Source: Paraburkholderia megapolitana
GTDB taxonomy: Bacteria; Pseudomonadota; Gammaproteobacteria; Burkholderiales; Burkholderiaceae
Length of the DNA stretch: 64,000 nucleotides
Direction: 5' to 3'
Assembly (NCBI RefSeq): GCF_007556815.1
Contig: NZ_CP041743.1
Span: 124,001 to 188,000 of the forward strand
Shown piece after piece: positions 26,196 through 32,826 of the stretch. Position 1 is the first letter of the stretch; every line of letters starts with the position of its first letter. Under the pieces are notes generated by a model. The model saw only the letters and a list, made by a program, of their open reading frames with translations, had not been told where the DNA came from and did no database searches. A program made the position numbers and the translations under genes.

Positions 26196-27238
26196 CAACC
26201 TGCTCCCTTCGCGGTAACCCGCAGAACGTGATTACCCTTGTACAAGATTGCCTGGATCGGTACTTCCGAATGACTCAGCGCATCGACGACTGAATTCAAT
26301 GCCTGTTCGAAGGTGCCCTGGATGGTCGCGGCCGCATCGATCGAGAAGTCGGTCGGCACCGCCCAGATGAACTGCCACCCTGCCTCGCGTGCCCAGCGCG
26401 CGAGTGCGTTGCGTACCGAGCCGTCGGATGGCCGCAGGTCCCACACCATGAGGCCTGTATCGGCCGTGTTCTGTGCGGGCATGCTGGCGGGGACGATGAC
26501 TTGCGTAGCGGCGGGAGCGATCGTAGGTGCCATGCCCACCGTCGAATTCGACACAGCGACGTTCAGCGGCATCGCTTGCGGCGTAGGCGAAGTTGAAGGC
26601 GAAGGCGCGGATGCGAGGATGCGCATCGGCGCCGGCGCGGGAGTCGCAACCGGCAATTGCCGTGCGCGCGGTGCCGGTGCGAGTGCAGCCATATAAACCG
26701 GGCTTGTCGATGTGCTGGTTGCGACAGGGTGCGCAACTGGAATCGCAACGAGTGCAGCAGCAGAATCGCTGGAGCGCGATGCCACGTTGCTCGTGCTATC
26801 CACACGCGGCGGCACCGGCAGCGGCGCCGCACTGGCCGTGGCGAGCGTTTGAGCCGCGGGCAGCGTCTGCCCAGGCATCGGTGCAACCGCGCTCACGGTG
26901 ACCAGATGACGATCGGTGTCGACGTGTGCCTGCAGCGAAGGATTGCCCGCGAGTATTTCGCCCAGCGCCGTCACGAACGATTCGCCGCCGTGCCAGCTCA
27001 CCGGCACATCGGCCCACGCGCCGGCGTTTGGCACATTGACACCGTAACTGGACGGCACGATCCGCTCAAGCGCACGCAACAGCGGTACGCCATGACCGCC
27101 CGCCTTGACCGTGTCGCCCCCCGAATAGCGGCTGCCCTCGACAATCACCTGCGAGTCCGACGCAACCGCATCAACGCTCGCGGTCCAGCCACAACAGAAA
27201 GAGAGCCCCACCCACACACCTGCCGTTAGCTTTCGCAT
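26195..27238 (-). CDS. pilL: PilL-like protein with TcpQ domain
   Basis: This 347-residue protein has a signal peptide (MRKLTAGVWVGLSFCCGW...), a globular N-terminal domain, an Ala/Pro/Thr-rich linker (about residues 115-255) and a C-terminal TcpQ-type domain (MVWDLRPSDGSVRNALARW, AGWQFIWAVPTDF, GNHVLRVT). TcpQ/PilL proteins assist secretin insertion. It is the first gene of the leftward pilL-N-O-P-Q-R-S run. ATG 27238 is chosen for the signal peptide. An in-frame upstream extension to 27310 would bury it. The ribosome site is weak (GAAGA). Confidence 0.82.
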   Translation of the reverse strand: MRKLTAGVWVGLSFCCGWTASVDAVASDSQVIVEGSRYSGGDTVKAGGHGVPLLRALERIVPSSYGVNVPNAGAWADVPVSWHGGESFVTALGEILAGNPSLQAHVDTDRHLVTVSAVAPMPGQTLPAAQTLATASAAPLPVPPRVDSTSNVASRSSDSAAALVAIPVAHPVATSTSTSPVYMAALAPAPRARQLPVATPAPAPMRILASAPSPSTSPTPQAMPLNVAVSNSTVGMAPTIAPAATQVIVPASMPAQNTADTGLMVWDLRPSDGSVRNALARWAREAGWQFIWAVPTDFSIDAAATIQGTFEQALNSVVDALSHSEVPIQAILYKGNHVLRVTAKGAG

Positions 27239-27372
27239 ACCGTCTTCGCCTTCTCTATTGCTTTCATCGTCGTGCGAGTTCCGCGTGCACAGGTATCCCT
27301 GGCCGCCCAATCGCCATGCGCTCTCTCATGTATGTTCTTGACGCGCCCCGTCACGCGGAACTGCGCCGACTC

Positions 27373-27519
27373 CATTTCGCAATGAAGCCATTATGCGAAA
27401 TGAATATTGATGAATTTCCACGCCCCATCCGGCTTCATCCGATGCCCTGCTGACAGGCGTCGATGGCGCGGAAATTCACTTGCCACCCCGAGGTGAGGCG
27501 CGTAAATATTCATTCCGCA
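27373..27519. promoter_or_regulatory. Repeated TGCGRAATG operator-like elements upstream of the pil operon
   Basis: CATTTCGCA (27373-27381) and TGCGAAATG (27394-27402) form a perfect 9-bp inverted repeat with a 12-bp spacer. The right arm extends into TGCGAAATGAATATTGA (27394-27410), which recurs on the minus strand as TGCGGAATGAATATTTA (27519-27503), 15 of 17 bases identical. All three copies lie 135-285 bp upstream of pilL. The pattern is that of a multi-site activator or repressor region. I cannot name the regulator. Confidence 0.6.
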
Positions 27520-27770
27520 ACACGGACTCCTGCCACCTGACATATTGAAAGCTTAAGCCAGAGGCCAGGTTGGCATCTTCGCCGAGTTTACGACAAGTCA
27601 GGAAGATTCTTTAATAAAAATATTAATGGTTTACGAGCGCGGCGGACAAATATTAGTCATAGAAGTATGCTGAAACCATACTTTGAGACTCAGTGAGCAT
27701 CGCTTGCCTCTGGTCGATAAATCGAATAGACGAACAGAAGTAACCGCAGGTAAGGCCGCACGACGATTTA
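27520..27770. other. AT-rich remainder of the pil/harpin-like intergenic gap
   Basis: This stretch is much more AT-rich than its surroundings (27600-27665 has several A/T runs) and holds no convincing gene. A hairpin AAGTATG (27663-27669) / CATACTT (27677-27683) followed by T lies here and may end transcripts or bind a regulator. The harpin-like gene on the minus strand ends at its right edge, so read-through into pilL is possible. Confidence 0.4.
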
Positions 27771-28895
27771 CTACGTCGCATCGGACATCACGATGTTCGC
27801 CGTCTTGCTGGTATCGCCCGCGAGTCCCATCGAAGCCGCATCGTCGGTCGGATACTGGTACGCATGAATCGCGTCTCCGTCGCCAGCCGTGCGGCCATCG
27901 GACAACGTGACCGTCATGTTCTCCGCGTTGCCGCCAAAATCCTTGTTGCCATCCACCTTGCTGATGTCGGGATTCCCGGCGCCCGCCGCCTGTCCGCTGC
28001 CGGCACCGCCGTCCTCATAGAGCACTTCGTTCGGTTTCGTATTGCCGTTCGCATCCGACGGCGAAATGCGCACGCCGATATCGCCCGAGCCCGCCGTGAA
28101 CGTTCCGGTCTGACCGGGTGCGAGCGTCATCGTCGCCTTGTTCGCGCCCTGCACGGAGTAGGTGAACGACTCGGTGCGGTTCGTATCGTTGGTCACGTTG
28201 AAGGTCTTGTCGTTGCCGGTGCCGGTGTTCATCGTTTGCGTCGATGCCGGACTGACGCCGTCGACCGCGCCGGCCTGCGGAACGCCGCCGGCATTGTTGG
28301 TCACCCCTGATGCTGCGGAGCTGGACGAGCCGACTGGCGGGTTCGATGCCGGCGGCGGCGGGTTGCTTGAGCCGGATGGAGATCCACCGGGCGAGCCGCC
28401 TGGTGGGTTCGACGCGGGCGGCGGCGCGTTGTTGCCGCCCGATGGGGCTCCACCGGGTGCTCCACCCGGCTGCGGCTGCGGCATGGCATTGAACGATGGG
28501 GATCCACCGCCCCCTCCACCACCACCGCCTTGTGGAGACGACATGCTGTTATCGTCCGATCCCGGCAATACGTTCTGAAACGCCGCGATCAGCTCCTGGA
28601 TGATCTGCTCGATCTGCTGCATGTTCAGACCGCCGGCCGGACTGTTGCCCGACGACGGATCGATCGAGTTAGCCGGCGACGTATTGAAGTTCGACGGAGC
28701 GCTGCTGGACCCCGCCCCTTGCGTCGGCGAAATGCCATCGCTGTCCGATCCGGGCAGCAGGCTCTGACACGCCGCGAGCAGTTCCTCGATGATCTGTTCG
28801 ATCTGCTGCGTGTTCAACCCGCCGCCCGAACTGCCGCCGTTCACCGAACCGAACGGATTGACCGCGTAGTTATTCTGAATGCTTAGGCCCGTCAT
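27771..28895 (-). CDS. Harpin-like glycine-rich protein with duplicated helix, candidate T3SS-secreted protein
   Basis: This 374-residue protein starts at ATG 28895 behind GGGAG. Residues 26-53 and 89-116 are a direct repeat built on a predicted amphipathic helix (QQIEQIIEELLAA and QQIEQIIQELIAA), each ending LLPGSD or VLPGSD. A nine-Gly run (123-131) and a Gly/Pro/Asn/Ser linker to about 192 follow. Residues 228-374 form a beta-rich domain (TFNVTNDTNRTESFTYSVQG and VTLSDGRTAGDG) that I do not recognise. A single Cys (residue 43), high Gly content, no signal peptide and a perfect PIP box upstream recall harpins (Hpa1, PopA), which leave by the T3SS. The C-terminal domain is not a harpin feature. 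Secretion is inferred, not shown. Confidence 0.65.
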   Translation of the reverse strand: MTGLSIQNNYAVNPFGSVNGGSSGGGLNTQQIEQIIEELLAACQSLLPGSDSDGISPTQGAGSSSAPSNFNTSPANSIDPSSGNSPAGGLNMQQIEQIIQELIAAFQNVLPGSDDNSMSSPQGGGGGGGGGSPSFNAMPQPQPGGAPGGAPSGGNNAPPPASNPPGGSPGGSPSGSSNPPPPASNPPVGSSSSAASGVTNNAGGVPQAGAVDGVSPASTQTMNTGTGNDKTFNVTNDTNRTESFTYSVQGANKATMTLAPGQTGTFTAGSGDIGVRISPSDANGNTKPNEVLYEDGGAGSGQAAGAGNPDISKVDGNKDFGGNAENMTVTLSDGRTAGDGDAIHAYQYPTDDAASMGLAGDTSKTANIVMSDAT

Positions 28896-28954
28896 GATCG
28901 CTCCCATCCGTCAGTAGGTATCGAGGTGTCCGCACGATGCACCTGGTACGTTCC

Positions 28955-29016
28955 AATGTACGGCGGGAAATCTGCGCGCATACGACTCGACGCGAAACCA
29001 CGACGCGCTGCGCGAA
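28955..29016 (-). promoter_or_regulatory. PIP box and -10 element for the harpin-like gene
   Basis: On the minus strand TTCGC (29016-29012), 15 bp, TTCGC (28996-28992) is a perfect PIP box. Exactly 31 bp downstream is TACATT (28960-28955). It fits TANNNT but not the R of YANNRT. The leader to ATG 28895 is about 60 nt. Confidence 0.8.
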
Positions 29017-29036
29017 GACGCGACCACTACGATGAA

Positions 29037-29118
29037 TTCGCTAGCGGAAGCGGCGCTTCGTATTTCAGCGTCTGCTTTCGCAATGTAATGCACCTTACCG
29101 GAGCATCGCGGCTACCTT
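29037..29118 (+). promoter_or_regulatory. Triple-phased TTCG PIP element for the 29211 operon
   Basis: TTCGC (29037-29041), TTCGT (29057-29061) and TTCGC (29077-29081) occur at exact 20-bp intervals, so two overlapping TTCGB-N15-TTCGB boxes exist. From the second box, 31 bp leads to TACCTT (29113-29118), the same spacing and a similar -10 to the divergent promoter. The first box has no -10 at the right distance and may be an extra activator site. Confidence 0.75.
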
Positions 29119-29210
29119 GAATACGGGATCGGCGCCTGGCGGATTCCCACTCACGCTTCCCGCGCCTTTGTCGGGAAATGACCTCTCACCTGGATCAAGA
29201 GGAAAACGAA

Positions 29211-29534
29211 ATGAGCATCATCGGAAAAATAGGTGGAGCCCTCGAACATGCCGTTACGAGTACGGTTAAAGGGATCGGCGACGACGTGGCTGGCATTGTC
29301 AAAGGCGCCGGCAAAGCTTTGGGGGGCGTCGGCGAGCTCGCAAAAGGCGCATTGACACTGAACCCCAAAGAGATGGGAAAGGGTGCGCTCGATGTCGGTA
29401 AAGGCGCATTTACGACCGTGACGAGCGGCATGTCGCTGACACCCGAAGCACTTGCGGGCAGTGCGGGGCTCAACCTCCTGAAAGGCGGAGTGGACGAGCT
29501 CAAGGGTAACGACGGCAACAGCGAAAACGGCTGA
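29211..29534 (+). CDS. Small Gly/Lys-rich protein of PIP-box operon, unknown function
   Basis: This 107-residue protein starts at ATG 29211 behind AGAGGA. It is rich in Gly, Lys, Ala and Val, with repeating KGAGKALGGV, KGALTL, KGALDVGKGA units about ten residues apart. It has no Cys, no Trp and no signal peptide. The pattern suggests an amphipathic, possibly membrane-active or surface-binding peptide-like protein. I do not recognise a family. Its promoter has PIP elements and the next gene, eight bases on, is HrpB1-like, so a role as a T3SS-exported protein with a helper partner is reasonable but unproven. Confidence 0.6.
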   Translation: MSIIGKIGGALEHAVTSTVKGIGDDVAGIVKGAGKALGGVGELAKGALTLNPKEMGKGALDVGKGAFTTVTSGMSLTPEALAGSAGLNLLKGGVDELKGNDGNSENG

Positions 29535-29542
29535 GCGACGAA

Positions 29543-29932
29543 ATGAATATCGCCGAAACGCACCACGCAACCGATGCGGCATCGATGGGCCAGGTTGTCG
29601 CCGACCACATCATCGAAAACCGGCTCGACGAAGCGGAAGCGCTCCTTCAGGAACTCAACGACGCTTATCCGGAGACGCGCAACAAGCTGGTTTTTCCGGT
29701 GATGATCGCGATTCAGCGCGGCTTCACTACCGAGGCGTGGCAACTCGTCAACGGCTTGCCCGATGATCAGTGCCCCGAACTGAAAGCGCTGTGTCTGCGG
29801 CAGATGAACGACCCCAGTTGGTATGGCTATGCGGAATCGTGTGTGGATCACCCGGATGCGAACATACGCAAAGCCATGCGCAATCTGCTCGATCGTTCCG
29901 AAGCGGATGACATTCACCCGTTTTATCGCTGA
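29543..29932 (+). CDS. Second HrpB1/HrpK-family T3SS protein
   Basis: This 129-residue acidic, all-helical protein has DEAEALLQELNDAYPETR, a FPVMIAIQRGFTTEAWQLVNGL helix pair and ALCLRQMNDPSWYGYAESC near the end. The arrangement of Leu/Cys-rich helices, one Trp-Glu-Ala type turn and total length fit the HrpB1/HrpK family, of which another member starts the hrp operon at 412. Eight bases separate it from the 29211 gene, so both come from the PIP promoter at about 29118. TPR-like folds of this family often bind partners. I infer a helper or chaperone role for the small upstream protein. Confidence 0.65.
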   Translation: MNIAETHHATDAASMGQVVADHIIENRLDEAEALLQELNDAYPETRNKLVFPVMIAIQRGFTTEAWQLVNGLPDDQCPELKALCLRQMNDPSWYGYAESCVDHPDANIRKAMRNLLDRSEADDIHPFYR

Positions 29933-30236
29933 ACCATGGTCGGCTAGTCGCGCTATCCAGCGCGCCGCGATACGCGATTAGCTTGCCTCACGCCTGTCAC
30001 ATCGCATCTCGATCGTCCATCGCAATCGATGACGCGACGCAAAAATAGATACAAAATTCGTCGCTTTCATTTCTCCAATATGCCACCTGAATGCACGGTG
30101 CCATTGCCCGTCTTATCCGCTACCGCCGATTAAAAGTCGCTATCCCGACAATGTCTAAATCCGATTGGTAAGCGGGCATTGCGTTCAATACGATCTGCTG
30201 GGTCATCCGCCCCCCCACAATCAGCAGGAGACGATC
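29933..30236. other. Gap before the catalase gene
   Basis: These 304 bases hold no open frame I believe. The middle (30040-30080) is A/T-rich and may carry the catalase promoter. I found no OxyR-type or PIP-type element that I could defend. Confidence 0.3.
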
Positions 30237-31769
30237 ATGGCGACATCCGCCAGGCACCCACTCAAGTATCTTCCCGCAGCACTCATCGTTGCGTTCGCAT
30301 CGACTTCGTTTGCAGCCGACCTCACACGCGACAACGGTTCGCCAGTCGGCGACAACCAGAATTCGCAGACCGCCGGGCCCGCTGGCCCAGTCGTACTACA
30401 AGACTCGCAACTGATCGAAAAACTGCAGCGTTTCGATCGCGAACGCATTCCCGAACGTGTCGTGCACGCGCGCGGCACCGGTGCCTTCGGCGAGTTCGTC
30501 GCCGATGCCGACATCTCCGATCTGACCAAGGCGCAACTCTTCACGCCGGGTACGCACACACCGGTGTTCGTGCGCTTTTCCACGGTGATGGGCTATCGCG
30601 GGTCGCCGGAACAGGCACGCGATCCGCGTGGCTTCGCGACCAAGTTTTATACGCAGCAAGGCAACTGGGATCTGGTCGGCATCAACTGGCCGATCTTCTT
30701 CATCCGCGATGCAATCAAATTCCCCGACTTCGTTCACGCGAACAAACCGAGCGCCGTAACCGGCGTGCAGGATGCGAACCTCGCTTTCGATTTCTTCGCG
30801 CATACGCCTGAAGCGACCAGCATGCTGACCCATCTGTACACCGTTCAGGGCATGCCCGATTCGTACCGCCACATGGATGGCTTTGGCGTTCACGCGTTCA
30901 AATTCGTGAATGCAAAAGGCGAAGTTCACTACGTGAAATTCCATTGGAAAAGCGTACAAGGCATTCACGGAATCCGGCCTCAGGACATTCCGACGTCAAT
31001 CGGCAAAGACTGGAATCTGATGTCGAACGATTTGTATACGGCATTGAAGAACGGCGACGATCCGAAGTGGGATCTGACCATCCAGGTGCTGAAGCCCGAA
31101 GAGCTCGCGCAGTTCGACTATGACGCGCTCGACGATACGAAGATCTGGTCGACGGTACCCGAGCGCAAGATCGGCACGCTGACGCTGAATCGCGTGCCGG
31201 ACAACTACTTCCAGACCACCGAGGAATCGGCATTCGCACCGTCGCGCATGGTGCCGGGCATCGAGCCGTCGGAAGACCGCATGTTGCAGGGACGGCTCTT
31301 CTCGTATGCGGATACGCAGATCTACCGGATCGGCACGAACTACAACGAACTGCCGATCAACCGTCCGCTCGCGAGCGTCACGAACAACAATCAGGACGGC
31401 CTGATGAACTTCGGCGATCGTAAGGGTGAGGTCAACTATGAACCATCGGGCATTGCCGAGCTCGCACAGGACCCGCAATACAAATACACGCAGACACCGC
31501 TGGCCGGCACGACGCAGCAACAGGCGATCCACAAGACGCTGAATTTCCGCCAGGCCGGCGAGTACTACCGGTCGCTGTCCGCGCAGGACAAGGGTGATCT
31601 GGTCACGGCGTTGTCCGCGGATCTGAACCATGTGACGAACGAGACCAACAAGTACACGATGCTCTCGTACTTCTACAAGGCGGATGTGGACTATGGGACG
31701 CGTCTTGCGGGCGCAACGCACGCCGACGTCTCGCGCGTCGCTGCGCAGGCCGCGAAGCTGAACGACTGA
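30237..31769 (+). CDS. Exported clade-3-type catalase
   Basis: This 510-residue monofunctional haem catalase starts at ATG 30237 behind AGGAGA. A Sec signal peptide (MATSARHPLKYLPAALIVAF...) ends near residue 27. Catalytic H77 is in RVVHARGTGAFG, the distal Asn region reads GINWPIFFIRDAIKFPD (first position of the usual GNN changed to Ile, the second Asn kept), and the proximal haem Tyr is in RLFSYADTQIYRIGTNY. It breaks down hydrogen peroxide, here in the periplasm. The next gene is an ankyrin lipoprotein, the arrangement known from Pseudomonas katB-ankB. An exported catalase beside a T3SS satellite would suit a plant- or host-associated bacterium. Confidence 0.92.
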   Translation: MATSARHPLKYLPAALIVAFASTSFAADLTRDNGSPVGDNQNSQTAGPAGPVVLQDSQLIEKLQRFDRERIPERVVHARGTGAFGEFVADADISDLTKAQLFTPGTHTPVFVRFSTVMGYRGSPEQARDPRGFATKFYTQQGNWDLVGINWPIFFIRDAIKFPDFVHANKPSAVTGVQDANLAFDFFAHTPEATSMLTHLYTVQGMPDSYRHMDGFGVHAFKFVNAKGEVHYVKFHWKSVQGIHGIRPQDIPTSIGKDWNLMSNDLYTALKNGDDPKWDLTIQVLKPEELAQFDYDALDDTKIWSTVPERKIGTLTLNRVPDNYFQTTEESAFAPSRMVPGIEPSEDRMLQGRLFSYADTQIYRIGTNYNELPINRPLASVTNNNQDGLMNFGDRKGEVNYEPSGIAELAQDPQYKYTQTPLAGTTQQQAIHKTLNFRQAGEYYRSLSAQDKGDLVTALSADLNHVTNETNKYTMLSYFYKADVDYGTRLAGATHADVSRVAAQAAKLND

Positions 31770-31817
31770 CGCGTTGCTCGCGGCGATCGTCGCAAAGGTT
31801 GTTGGATTGTTGTACTC

Positions 31818-31850
31818 GCGGGTCGGCGTTGTTCGACAGCGCCGGCCCGC
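31818..31850 (+). terminator. Hairpin between catalase and ankyrin genes
   Basis: GCGGGTCGGCG (31818-31828) pairs with CGCCGGCCCGC (31840-31850), ten Watson-Crick pairs and one G-T wobble, loop 11. No T-run follows. It may be a partial terminator or an mRNA-stabilising hairpin that lowers ankyrin expression relative to catalase. Confidence 0.4.
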
Positions 31851-31874
31851 GGCACTCTGCAAGAGAGCGTTGCC

Positions 31875-32486
31875 ATGCACCACCACACCCGACTGAAACT
31901 CGCGGCGGCCGGCGCCGTCGCGTGTATCGCTTTCGCGGCCGGCTGCCGTTCGACACCGGAACTCGTCGCGCCGCCTCAAGGCGCAGCGATATCGAATCCT
32001 CACCAGTACGACGACGAATGGTTCGCCGCGGCGCGTCTTGGCAGGATCGATATCCTGAAGGCGCTGCTCGAGGCCGGCTACCCGATCGACAGCACGACCG
32101 ACGCCGGCTACACCGCCCTGATTCTCTCCGCATACGACGATCAACCGGCCGCGCTCGACTTCCTGATGCAGGCCGGCGCGAACCCGTGTCTCGGCGACAA
32201 ACACGGCAACACCGCGCTGATGGGCGCACTCTTCAAAGGCGAACTGCCGATCGCACGAAGCTTGATGAACACGCATTGCGCTATCGATCAGACCAACAAC
32301 GCAGGCGAGACAGCGTTGTCGTTTGCGGCGCTGTTCGGACGCCTTACGCTGCTGCCCCAACTGGTATCGCGCGGCGCGAATCCGGATCACACCGACGCGC
32401 ATGGCGGCACCGCATTGCAGATGGCCGAAGCCCAGGGCAACCGCGCTGCTGCTAATGCATTGAGAAAGGTCGGCGCGACCCGCTGA
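31875..32486 (+). CDS. Ankyrin-repeat lipoprotein (AnkB-like)
   Basis: This 203-residue protein has a lipobox AAGC (Cys at about residue 23) and four to five ankyrin repeats (DEWFAAARLGRIDILKALLE, GYTALILSAYDDQPAALDFL, GNTALMGALFKGELPIARSL, GETALSFAALFGRLTLL, GGTALQMAEAQGNRAAANAL). In Pseudomonas the periplasmic ankyrin protein AnkB is needed for full activity of the neighbouring catalase KatB, so a supporting role for the upstream catalase is the best inference. An AAGAGAG ribosome site precedes the ATG. Confidence 0.85.
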   Translation: MHHHTRLKLAAAGAVACIAFAAGCRSTPELVAPPQGAAISNPHQYDDEWFAAARLGRIDILKALLEAGYPIDSTTDAGYTALILSAYDDQPAALDFLMQAGANPCLGDKHGNTALMGALFKGELPIARSLMNTHCAIDQTNNAGETALSFAALFGRLTLLPQLVSRGANPDHTDAHGGTALQMAEAQGNRAAANALRKVGATR

Positions 32487-32826
32487 TTGCGACAAGCAGA
32501 TTTAAAAAAAACCATTCCGCATCTGCAGCAGTTGCGTCGCAGCAAACGCTGCGCTGTCCGCCATGACAGGGCTCACGATGTCTGCGCACTTACCCGCGCA
32601 GAGATCTCGACGAGCCGCCTGAAATTCGTTTTGGCACATCATCGTCCTCACTGAATACACCCTCCTTGCTCATCCGGCCGCGAGGCAATAAGCTTGCGGC
32701 TACTCATTATCTGGAAACCGGTTCGCCGGCTTCATTCACATTCGTCGCAACGCGGCGTTTGCGCACCTGTCGCGCGCCGCGAGGGCCGCCACCCTGGCCC
32801 GCCCAACCCATGGCTGGAGACCCTTG
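32487..32826. other. Gap before the large regulator gene
   Basis: These 340 bases contain an A8 run at about 32504 and no gene or clear hairpin. The promoter of the regulator gene must lie here, but no strong sigma-70 pair stands out. Confidence 0.3.

Noticed and set aside
29081..29086. CAATGT as -10 element of the 29211 operon
   Set aside because: It matches YANNRT but lies only 19 bp after the first PIP pair. TACCTT at 29113 has the 31-bp spacing seen in the other three promoters.
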